Below are positions 1 to 5,454 of a stretch of DNA of 10,896 nucleotides, piece by piece. Position numbers and translations under genes: made by a program. The notes below the pieces were generated by a model that did no database searches, was not told where the DNA came from, and saw only the letters and a program-made list of their open reading frames with translations. Source of the stretch: an uncultured Brevibacterium sp. (GTDB taxonomy: Bacteria > Actinomycetota > Actinomycetes > Actinomycetales > Brevibacteriaceae); assembly GCA_902489215.1 (NCBI GenBank), contig CABTZE010000062.1:1-10896 (forward strand). Reading direction: 5' to 3'. Every line of letters starts with the position of its first letter. Position 1 is the first letter of the stretch.

Positions 1-1569
1 ACCCTCCCCGCGGACACGGCCCGCCGCTCCACGATTGCCGAAGCCGCCGACATGCTCACCGACACCACGTGCGCCGGCTATCGGTCGATTGCCTTCATCG
101 CCTCAAGAAAAGGAACGGAAGCCCTCGCCTCGGCCATCCGCCAGGAAGTCGAGACCATCGCCCCCGAACTGACCAAAACAATCGCGGCCTACCGCGGCGG
201 CTACCTGCCCGAAGAGCGCCGCATGTTGGAAACCGCCCTGCGCAACGGCAGGCTGCGCACCGTGGCCTCAACAAACGCACTCGAACTGGGCATCGACATA
301 TCCGGGCTCGATGTGGTTGTCATGGCCGGCTGGCCCGGCACCCTGGCTGCCCTGTGGCAGCAGGCGGGACGGGCCGGCCGTTCCGGTCAGCAGTGGTCCG
401 CGGTTCTCATCGCCCGCGATGACCCACTGGACACCTACGTGGTTCATCACCCCGAGGCAATTTTCGACACCCCAGTCGACGCCGGCGTCATCAACCCCGC
501 CAACCCCTATGTCTTAGCAGGCCACCTGCTGGCCGCAGCCGCCGAACTGCCGCTGACCACCGCCGACTTTCCCCGCTTTGACGCCCACACCCACCCAAGC
601 GCCCACCACCCCAGCCCTGACCAACCGGAACAGACAGAAGAAGCTGGCGGCACCTCGTCATCCCAGGCAGCCCAGCTTGTCGCCCAGCTGACCGAACACG
701 GAATGCTGCGTGCCCGCCCAACCGGGTGGTTCTGGACGAAAGCGGAATCGGCGGCAGCGCTGACCGACATCCGCGGTTCCGGCGGCGGCCAGGTGCGATT
801 GGTGGAACACGAAACCGGGCAGCTGCTGGGCACCGTTGACGATGCCAGCGCGCACACGCAGACCCACACGGGCGCGATCTACGTCCACCAGGGCATCGAA
901 TATCAGGTGATGGACCTCGATTTGGACAACTCGGTCGCCATGGTTCAGCAGGTTTCCGTCGACTTCACCACGCAGGCGCAGTCGACAACGGAAATCAGCA
1001 TTGTCGAAACCCACGACCAGTTCGCCCTGCCCAGCGGCGTGCGGGTTTTCAGCGGGATCGTCGATGTGACTGACCAGGTGACCTCGTTTGTGCGCAAACA
1101 GAAGCGCACCGGGGTCCGGCTGGGCGAATTCGAGCTCGACCTGCCGGCTCGCACCCTGCAGACCTCAGCTGTGTGGTGGACCGCCCCGGAGGGGCTGATT
1201 GCCGATGCCGAGGTGGAGGCAGCTGATCTGCCAGGTGCGGTTCACGCGGCTGAGCACTGCGCGATCGGCCTTCTGCCGCTGTTTGCCGGCTGTGACCGGT
1301 GGGACATCGGCGGGGTGTCATCGGATAAGCACGCCGACACCGGCATGGCGACGGTCTTCGTGCATGACGGTCAGCCCGGCGGAGCGGGATTTGCCGAACG
1401 CGGCTTTGCTGAGTTCCGCCGGTGGTGGCAGTCCACTCTGGACACGCTGACCAGCTGCGAATGCGTCAGTGGCTGCCCTAGCTGCGTGCAGAGTCCCAAG
1501 TGCGGCAACGGCAATGAGCCGCTGGACAAGGACGCCGCCCGACGCCTTCTGCAGCAGATGCTGGGGTGA
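1..1569 (+). CDS. Actinobacterial neighbourhood DEAD/DEAH-box helicase with C-terminal MZB/DUF1998 domain, 5'-truncated
   Basis: The frame is open to the left edge, so the first ATG at 52 is internal. About 522 residues are present; the N-terminal RecA-like domain with Walker A and DEAH box lies outside the window. The visible part begins in helicase domain 2: motif IV-like SIAFIASRKG (nt 85-114), motif V STNALELGIDI (around 268-300) and motif VI QQAGRAGRSGQ (around 358-390). A long middle region follows, then a C-terminal cysteine cluster C-E-C-V-S-G-C-P-S-C followed by C at nt 1498-1500, which is the expected zinc ligand set of the DUF1998/MrfA zinc-binding domain. This architecture matches the 'helicase/secretion neighborhood putative DEAH-box helicase' family (Rv3649-like) and is related to Bacillus MrfA, a 3'-5' DNA helicase in mitomycin-lesion repair. 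A repair role here is inferred from family only. It converges on the reductase gene. Confidence 0.93.
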   Translation, partial: TLPADTARRSTIAEAADMLTDTTCAGYRSIAFIASRKGTEALASAIRQEVETIAPELTKTIAAYRGGYLPEERRMLETALRNGRLRTVASTNALELGIDISGLDVVVMAGWPGTLAALWQQAGRAGRSGQQWSAVLIARDDPLDTYVVHHPEAIFDTPVDAGVINPANPYVLAGHLLAAAAELPLTTADFPRFDAHTHPSAHHPSPDQPEQTEEAGGTSSSQAAQLVAQLTEHGMLRARPTGWFWTKAESAAALTDIRGSGGGQVRLVEHETGQLLGTVDDASAHTQTHTGAIYVHQGIEYQVMDLDLDNSVAMVQQVSVDFTTQAQSTTEISIVETHDQFALPSGVRVFSGIVDVTDQVTSFVRKQKRTGVRLGEFELDLPARTLQTSAVWWTAPEGLIADAEVEAADLPGAVHAAEHCAIGLLPLFAGCDRWDIGGVSSDKHADTGMATVFVHDGQPGGAGFAERGFAEFRRWWQSTLDTLTSCECVSGCPSCVQSPKCGNGNEPLDKDAARRLLQQMLG

Positions 1570-1661
1570 GGTCGGCGCTTTCGAAAGTGGGGCGGCGGCC
1601 CCGGAGATGGAGGCAGCCGTGTTACGCCTCGCCCACCGGGCCCCGGGCTCCCCTGCCGAAC
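1570..1661. other. Convergent intergenic region with GC-rich hairpins, no clear intrinsic terminator
   Basis: These 92 bases separate the stop codons of two convergent genes. They contain a perfect 10-bp palindrome CTTTCGAAAG (1578-1587) and, directly after it, a short GC stem GGGGC-GGCG-GCCCC (1589-1602). A further GC-rich self-complementary stretch around GGGCCCCGGGC lies at about 1638-1650. None is followed by a T-run on either strand, so a classical Rho-independent terminator cannot be called. Such hairpins may still end transcription in actinobacteria; that is inference. Confidence 0.35.
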
Positions 1662-2465
1662 TCAGTCCATGACGAGGCCGTTGTCGACCACGAGGTTCTG
1701 GCCCGTGACCGCGCGCGATGCCGGCTGAGCAAAGAACGTGGCGGCCGAGGCGAACTCCTCCGGTGTGGTCACGTGCCCCAGGGGCGTTGTTGCTGCGATT
1801 GCGTCGAAGACTTCGTCCGGAGTCGCGGACGAAGCATCGGTGGTGCGCAGCAGACCGCCGGAGACCATGTTGACGCGCACACCCAGAGGGCCGAGGTCTT
1901 TTGCGAAAGTGCGCGTCAGCGACAGCAGAGCGGCTTTGGCGGCGGTGTAGTCGTGGTACGGCACGACGGGGTTTTGGAACAGGTTGGTGCCGATGTTGAT
2001 GATCCGACCCGAACCGATTTCGCGGAACCCGTTCATGGCCGCCTGAATGACGTGCACCGCACCGCTGATGGTGCCGCGGAACTGGTCGTCAAAAGCGGCG
2101 TAGGAAATCGAGTCCGCGTCCGGACGTTCGTCGCCGTTGAACGAAAAGTCGACCAGTGCGTTGTTGACCACGGTCGTGACGGGCCTGCCGAATTCTTCGC
2201 GCGCGGCATCGAACATGGCTTTGACCTCGCGGAAGTCAGTGACGTTGGCGCGCACGGCCAGTGCTTCACCGCCTTGCGCCCGGATCTGTTCGGCAAGGCG
2301 AACCGCCTGGTCTTCGGAGTTGCGGTAGTTGATGACAACAGCCGCACCTTCGGCGTGGAAGGCCTTGACGAGCGCAGCGCCCAGCCCGCGTGCGGCACCG
2401 GTGACAAGCACCAGCTGTTCGCTCAGGGGCATGGCTGCTGTTGTGTGAGCTTGTGCGTTCGTCAT
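1662..2465 (-). CDS. SDR-family oxidoreductase (3-oxoacyl-ACP reductase-like)
   Basis: This is a 267-residue classical short-chain dehydrogenase/reductase, a cytosolic NAD(P)H-dependent oxidoreductase with a Rossmann fold. The cofactor motif TGAARGLG is at residues 22-29, an N-N-A motif at 101-103 (usual form NNAG or NNAA), and the catalytic Tyr173 and Lys177 are in YTAAK. The position normally held by the catalytic serine, 13 residues before the tyrosine, is Thr160 (context NIGTN). The C-terminus closes with the typical GQNLVVDNG stretch. The ATG at 2465 is chosen because AGGGAGG lies 5 bases upstream; an earlier in-frame GTG at 2492 would place the operator palindrome inside the gene. The closest functional label is FabG-like 3-oxoacyl-ACP reductase, but SDR substrates cannot be read from sequence and a catabolic or detoxifying role is equally possible. 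A TetR-style operator upstream suggests inducible expression. Confidence 0.9.
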   Translation of the reverse strand: MTNAQAHTTAAMPLSEQLVLVTGAARGLGAALVKAFHAEGAAVVINYRNSEDQAVRLAEQIRAQGGEALAVRANVTDFREVKAMFDAAREEFGRPVTTVVNNALVDFSFNGDERPDADSISYAAFDDQFRGTISGAVHVIQAAMNGFREIGSGRIINIGTNLFQNPVVPYHDYTAAKAALLSLTRTFAKDLGPLGVRVNMVSGGLLRTTDASSATPDEVFDAIAATTPLGHVTTPEEFASAATFFAQPASRAVTGQNLVVDNGLVMD

Positions 2466-2480
2466 TGAACCTCCCTGGGT
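2466..2480 (-). promoter_or_regulatory. Ribosome binding site that fixes the SDR start
   Basis: Read on the minus strand, the stretch is CCCAGGGAGGTTCA followed by ATG. The purine core GGGAGG is a strong match to the Shine-Dalgarno sequence at about 5 bases spacing. It supports the start at 2465 over the upstream GTG at 2492. Confidence 0.75.
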
Positions 2481-2481
2481 A

Positions 2482-2499
2482 TTGACCAGCACTGGTCAA
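2482..2499. promoter_or_regulatory. Perfect inverted repeat, TetR-family-type operator
   Basis: The sequence is TTGACCAG-CA-CTGGTCAA: two perfect 8-bp arms around a 2-bp centre. It ends 16 bases upstream of the SDR start codon. Length, symmetry and position are typical of operators bound by TetR-family repressors, which often sit over the transcription start of oxidoreductase genes. The repressor assignment is inference; no regulator gene lies in the window. A second, smaller symmetric element GTGGA-CT-TCCAC lies just upstream at 2505-2516. Confidence 0.65.
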
Positions 2500-2529
2500 A
2501 CTGCGTGGACTTCCACCCTAACCCGGTCC

Positions 2530-4131
2530 TCAGACCAGGCCTATCCACTTCCAGTAGGTGGCGGACAGAAGCAGGACCAGCAGGTAGCCGACGATGGTGA
2601 TCGGAATGCCCGACTTGAGGAACTGCTTTGCGGTGAACGCGCCGGTTCCGTAGGCAAGCATGTTCTGCGGGGCGGAAATGGGAAGCAGGAATCCGAAGCA
2701 GATGAGGAACTGCTGGATGATCACGAACCCGATTCCGCCGCCGGCAGCACCGGGAATCGACTGGGCGAGCGCGATGAACACGGGGATGAGCGCGGAGCTG
2801 AGGGATGTTGCCGATGCGAAGCCCAGGTGGATGAGGATCGTGAAGATGCCCACGAGGGCGATCATGGCGAGCATCGGCATGTCGGTGACGCCCAGGGCAC
2901 CAAAGGTCTTCTCTGACAGCCACGTTGCCGCTCCGGTGTTCAGCAGGAGTGAGCCGAGTGAGATTCCAACCGCAAACACGATCAGCGTGCCCCAGTTGAT
3001 GAGCTTTTCTGCGGTCTTCCAGGAGAACACTCCCACGCGGGGAAGCAGGAGGAAGCCGATGGCGACGATGGTGACGGTTGCCGAGCTGAACGGGTGCAGC
3101 ACTTCTTCGGTTGCCCACAGGAACAGCAGGCACACGGCAACGATGACCAAACGGATTTCTTTTCCGGTGATGGGGCCGAGTTCCGCGAGCTCCTTTTCAA
3201 CAACCGCCCGGCCGCCCTGAATGTGGTCGACCTCGGGTTTGATGACGCGGCGCATGATGAAGAACAGCGCGATGCTCATAAGAACCGACCAGGGGGCGGC
3301 CCACATGAACCACTGTCCCCAGGAGACCGACTGGCCCATGGAGGTTTCGATGAAGCCTGTGGCCACGAGGTTCTGTGCGGCGGCGGTTTTGATGCCGACG
3401 TTCCAGATGGACACGGCCTGGGCAGCCGTGATGATGAGCAGAGCACCCAGTCGCGAGTTGGTGGGCAGGCCGAAGGCAGCGACCATGCCCAGAAGAATCG
3501 GCACGACGGCACCTGCGCGGGCTGTTGCAGAGGGGACGAAGAACGCAAGGATCGTCGAAATCACGATCGCGCCGATGAGCACGCTGCTGGTCTTTTCGCC
3601 GGCGACTTTCAGCACCAAGAGGGCCAAGCGCTTGTGCAGGCCGGTGGCCTGCATTGCGGCTGCGAGCGCAAGTGCTGCGGCGACGAGCGCAACGGCAGCG
3701 CTGGAGAATCCGCTGAGTGCCAGTTTGATTGATTCGGTTGTGCCCATCGCCTCAGAGGAATCACCGTCGAGTGCTGGCGCGAAGGACAGCATGACGGTGA
3801 TGATTCCGACGATCAGGATGGACGAGACCGTGTAGGTGACAGCTTCTGTCACCCACATGACGATTGCGAAGGCCAGCACGGCCAGGCCCATTTTTCCGGC
3901 GAGTGTCAGGTCGTCACCGGTCGGGATGAACATCACTCCGATGAGCGCCGCAAAGGCGATGAAGAACCAGATTGGTTTGAGGTTCAGGTGAGCGAGGAAG
4001 CCGTCGGGGTGTTTGCCGGAGTCAGCTTCTTGTGCCTGGGCTACAACCGCTTTTTCTCGCTTGGCGGATTCTGCGTCGCGTGATCGCCGTTCGGCCTGTT
4101 TGCGGAGGGGGCTTTTGCCTGAGCTGGCCAT
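2530..4131 (-). CDS. DASS/SLC13-family anion (dicarboxylate-type) transporter
   Basis: This is a 533-residue polytopic membrane protein of the divalent anion:Na+ symporter family, with roughly 12 hydrophobic segments. Family signatures are MWVTEAV (residues 92-98), the first substrate/sodium-site loop FVPSATARAG (198-207), its repeat-related partner GFASATSLSSA (437-447), and PISAPQNMLAYGTG (484-497). The PSxTARxG form points to the branch that includes bacterial and plastid 2-oxoglutarate/malate and citrate transporters, so the likely substrates are C4-C6 carboxylates; sulfate cannot be excluded. The first roughly 50 residues form a very charged Arg/Lys/Glu/Ala-rich helix that is unusual for the family. 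The ATG at 4131 is chosen because GGAG lies 4 bases upstream; a TTG at 4161 has no such site. The SDR gene follows 64 bases downstream on the same strand, so co-transcription is possible, but the operator between them argues for separate control. Confidence 0.9.
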   Translation of the reverse strand: MASSGKSPLRKQAERRSRDAESAKREKAVVAQAQEADSGKHPDGFLAHLNLKPIWFFIAFAALIGVMFIPTGDDLTLAGKMGLAVLAFAIVMWVTEAVTYTVSSILIVGIITVMLSFAPALDGDSSEAMGTTESIKLALSGFSSAAVALVAAALALAAAMQATGLHKRLALLVLKVAGEKTSSVLIGAIVISTILAFFVPSATARAGAVVPILLGMVAAFGLPTNSRLGALLIITAAQAVSIWNVGIKTAAAQNLVATGFIETSMGQSVSWGQWFMWAAPWSVLMSIALFFIMRRVIKPEVDHIQGGRAVVEKELAELGPITGKEIRLVIVAVCLLFLWATEEVLHPFSSATVTIVAIGFLLLPRVGVFSWKTAEKLINWGTLIVFAVGISLGSLLLNTGAATWLSEKTFGALGVTDMPMLAMIALVGIFTILIHLGFASATSLSSALIPVFIALAQSIPGAAGGGIGFVIIQQFLICFGFLLPISAPQNMLAYGTGAFTAKQFLKSGIPITIVGYLLVLLLSATYWKWIGLV

Positions 4132-4222
4132 AGCGCTCCAATCGGTGTGTTGCGAGTGCAATGTTCACATTCGACGGTACGCCCCTGTTGCAAACACCGC
4201 ATGAACTGCCCTGTTTTGGTTT
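4132..4222. other. Intergenic region upstream of the transporter gene, with a small palindrome
   Basis: These 91 bases carry the 5' region of the transporter gene and the 3' end of the Tad operon. At 4160-4171 there is a symmetric element AATGT-TC-ACATT (5-bp arms, 2-bp centre). Its ATGT-TC-ACAT core resembles GntR-family half-site spacing, but that is only a resemblance. No stem plus T-run terminator is seen after the TadG-like gene on the minus strand, so Tad transcripts may read into the transporter gene. I could not identify confident -35 and -10 boxes. Confidence 0.35.
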
Positions 4223-4618
4223 TCAACCTGCTGTGTGCGGTTGCGGCCCACCTGCCACGGCGGAGCGCTTCACTGCTGGAAACGGGGCTGGCAGTTTCGC
4301 CTTGACGGTGACTTTCGCCCGACCCAGGTCAGGACGGGCAATGCAGTCGTCCATTGTGAAGCCGTCGGCTTCGATGAGTTTCTTTGCGACATCGCAGGGG
4401 TCGCCGGGACGGATTCCCCGCGCAGCGTCAGCAGCTGCCAGGGCTGCGAGGTCAGCACTCCCGTCTGCGCGCGCGGATACGAGGATGACTCTGCTGGTCA
4501 GCCCCAACCCTGCAATGAGCACCGCTGCCAATCCCATGAGGCTGACTGCGATTGCGGGCATGGACCCGCGATCCGCCCGGCGGTGTCGCTGAGCTTGTCG
4601 CGTTTGCTGTGCGCTCAT
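4223..4618 (-). CDS. TadG-like / 'helicase-secretion neighbourhood TadE-like' protein (Rv3654c type)
   Basis: This is a 131-residue protein with a basic N-terminus (to about residue 18), a D-R-G-S motif, one transmembrane helix (about 20-42), and then an Ala-rich segment SADLAALAAADAA typical of the N-terminal region of TadG-like proteins. The remaining roughly 75 residues would lie outside the membrane and contain two cysteines (in GDPCD and MDDCI) that could form a disulfide. It lacks the Gly plus Glu(+5) prepilin-peptidase signature of the two pilins before it. Its position, last gene of the actinobacterial Tad operon, matches Rv3654c-like proteins. The ATG overlaps the stop of the preceding TadE-like gene (ATGA at 4618-4615), implying translational coupling. 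It is probably a minor component or adaptor of the Tad machine; the exact role is unknown. Confidence 0.82.
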   Translation of the reverse strand: MSAQQTRQAQRHRRADRGSMPAIAVSLMGLAAVLIAGLGLTSRVILVSARADGSADLAALAAADAARGIRPGDPCDVAKKLIEADGFTMDDCIARPDLGRAKVTVKAKLPAPFPAVKRSAVAGGPQPHTAG

Positions 4619-5004
4619 TGTGCTTCTCCGGATGCAGGGCCGCTTTCCGTACGTGCTCTTTGCACCGCTTGCACGCGAGGGATGAGCTTCCGCATGGTCT
4701 TCGGTGTCGGGACAGTGACTGTGACGACCGTGTACTCGCCGTCTTTGCCGATTTTCACAACAGAACCGGGGCCGGCTTTGCTTTCCGCGGTGCGGCGCAC
4801 TTCTGCCATGGGTTCACCGCGGGCGGCTTCGCGGGCCCCGGCTCGCGCAGCTTCGTAGGAGCGAAGCTGCGCGAGACCGAGCGTGCCCACTCCGATGACC
4901 ATGAAGATGACGAGCACAATGGCCGGCATGATCATGGCAAATTCGGCCGTGACGGCTCCGCAATCCTTTCCTGCGGCCCGCTTCCGGCGGGGAGCGTTGG
5001 ACAT
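4615..5004 (-). CDS. TadE-like minor pilin
   Basis: This 129-residue protein has a short basic leader ending in Gly16. It is followed by AVTAEFAMIMPAIVLVIF, so Glu21 is at position +5 and Phe at +6 of the mature protein. That is the class-III (Tad) prepilin-peptidase signature, with the hydrophobic helix directly behind it. An R-S-Y-E-A-A-R-A-G-A-R-E-A-A-R segment typical of TadE follows, then a small extracytoplasmic domain. The role is a minor (pseudo)pilin of the Flp pilus, matured at the membrane. The start is uncertain: the ATG at 5004 gives the usual family leader length. A GTG at 5064 overlaps the flp stop (GTGA), a GTG at 5055 has GGTGA 5 bases upstream, and an ATG lies at 5043. The region between these starts and 5004 has more T-ending codons than the body of the gene, which slightly favours the short form. 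Confidence 0.85.
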   Translation of the reverse strand: MSNAPRRKRAAGKDCGAVTAEFAMIMPAIVLVIFMVIGVGTLGLAQLRSYEAARAGAREAARGEPMAEVRRTAESKAGPGSVVKIGKDGEYTVVTVTVPTPKTMRKLIPRVQAVQRARTESGPASGEAQ

Positions 5005-5060
5005 ACGAGCAGCGTCAGGAGTTCGGCTCCCAGCGCGAAACATCGAAGTGGGCACAGCAG

Positions 5061-5276
5061 TCACCCGCCCAGTTTGAGTGCGCTGCTGATGACACCGGTG
5101 ATCAGGTTTTGGATGCCGTCGGATTTCAGCACCACAACCAGCAGGGCCGCGAAACCACACGCGGCGAGTGTCGTGATCGCGTATTCTGCCGTTGTCGCTC
5201 CCCTGTCTGGTTTGCGCAGGCGGACTGTCTTCTTTTCTTCTTCCATCGGAACGAGTTCCTGAACTTCGTTGTCCAT
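5061..5276 (-). CDS. flp: Flp-type pilin, DUF4244 family
   Basis: This is a 71-residue prepilin. The leader of 26 residues is charged and ends in D-R-G; cleavage after Gly26 would give a mature start ATTAEYAITTLAACGF with Glu31 at +5 and Tyr32 at +6, the diagnostic Flp/Tad motif. One transmembrane helix (about 33-50) and a short C-terminal tail with DGIQNLITGVIS complete it. Mature size is about 45 residues, normal for Flp. It is the major subunit expected of the Tad pilus and corresponds to Rv3656c-like DUF4244 proteins. The ATG at 5276 has AGGAAGGG upstream; the internal ATG at 5246 (AGGAA about 9 bases before it) is an alternative giving a 16-residue leader. It heads the distal half of the operon and is separated from tadC by the large helicase gene. 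Confidence 0.9.
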   Translation of the reverse strand: MDNEVQELVPMEEEKKTVRLRKPDRGATTAEYAITTLAACGFAALLVVVLKSDGIQNLITGVISSALKLGG

Positions 5277-5454
5277 CTTTTCCCTTCCTTTCTTCAGATG
5301 GCGCTTCCAGCGTGCAGGTGGGGCACTCCCGGAAGAAGAGAGAAGAAAAGCCTGGGGACAACTGCGAAGTTATCCCCAGGCTTCAGAACCTCAGTCTTGC
5401 TTCACACGACCGGGTAGGCATCACCACCGAACCGGTTCCGGCCGCAGCTGAACA
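5277..5454. other. Intergenic region between the SF1B helicase and flp
   Basis: These 178 bases hold the 3' flank of the helicase gene, its terminator (5348-5383) and the leader of flp. On the minus strand, the roughly 70 bases between the terminator and the flp start must contain the flp promoter if flp is not expressed by read-through; they begin pyrimidine-rich (TTTTCTTCTCTCTTC) and end in the purine-rich ribosome binding site. I could not assign -35/-10 boxes. A 10-bp palindrome GAACCGGTTC lies at 5429-5438, just after the helicase stop. Confidence 0.45.
5348..5383 (-). terminator. Rho-independent terminator of the SF1B helicase gene
   Basis: On the minus strand the stem arms are AAGCCTGGGGATAACT and AGTTGTCCCCAGGCTT around a 4-base loop TCGC. 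That is about 16 paired positions with a single G-T (wobble) pair. The distal arm runs into TTTTCTTCTCT. The element lies about 70 bases after the helicase stop codon and before flp. On the plus strand no T-run follows the stem, so it is oriented to end minus-strand transcription. Confidence 0.8.

Noticed and set aside
1589..1650. GC-rich hairpins as a bidirectional terminator between the convergent genes
   Set aside because: No T-run follows the stems on either strand, so I record the region only as hairpin-containing intergenic DNA.
1566..2468. 300-codon plus-strand open frame
   Set aside because: It lies antisense to the SDR gene, which has full family motifs. The translated product is Arg/Val/Asp-rich without any recognisable domain, a typical shadow in GC-rich DNA.
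2466..2492. GTG start for the SDR gene
   Set aside because: It would begin inside the operator palindrome; the ATG at 2465 has a strong ribosome binding site.
2500..2516. Promoter for the SDR using TTGACC of the operator as a -35 box
   Set aside because: A -10 box at normal spacing would fall on the ribosome binding site, leaving no room for a leader.
3094..3835. Two overlapping plus-strand open frames opposite the DASS transporter
   Set aside because: They are mirror frames of a well supported membrane protein gene, with no domain and no ribosome binding site.
4132..4161. TTG start for the transporter
   Set aside because: No Shine-Dalgarno sequence precedes it, whereas the ATG at 4131 has GGAG 4 bases upstream.
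5005..5361. N-terminal extension of the TadE-like frame up to 5361
   Set aside because: The extension is the out-of-frame reading of flp and runs into the terminator stem; the residues are Arg/Asp/Pro-rich and unlike any pilin leader.
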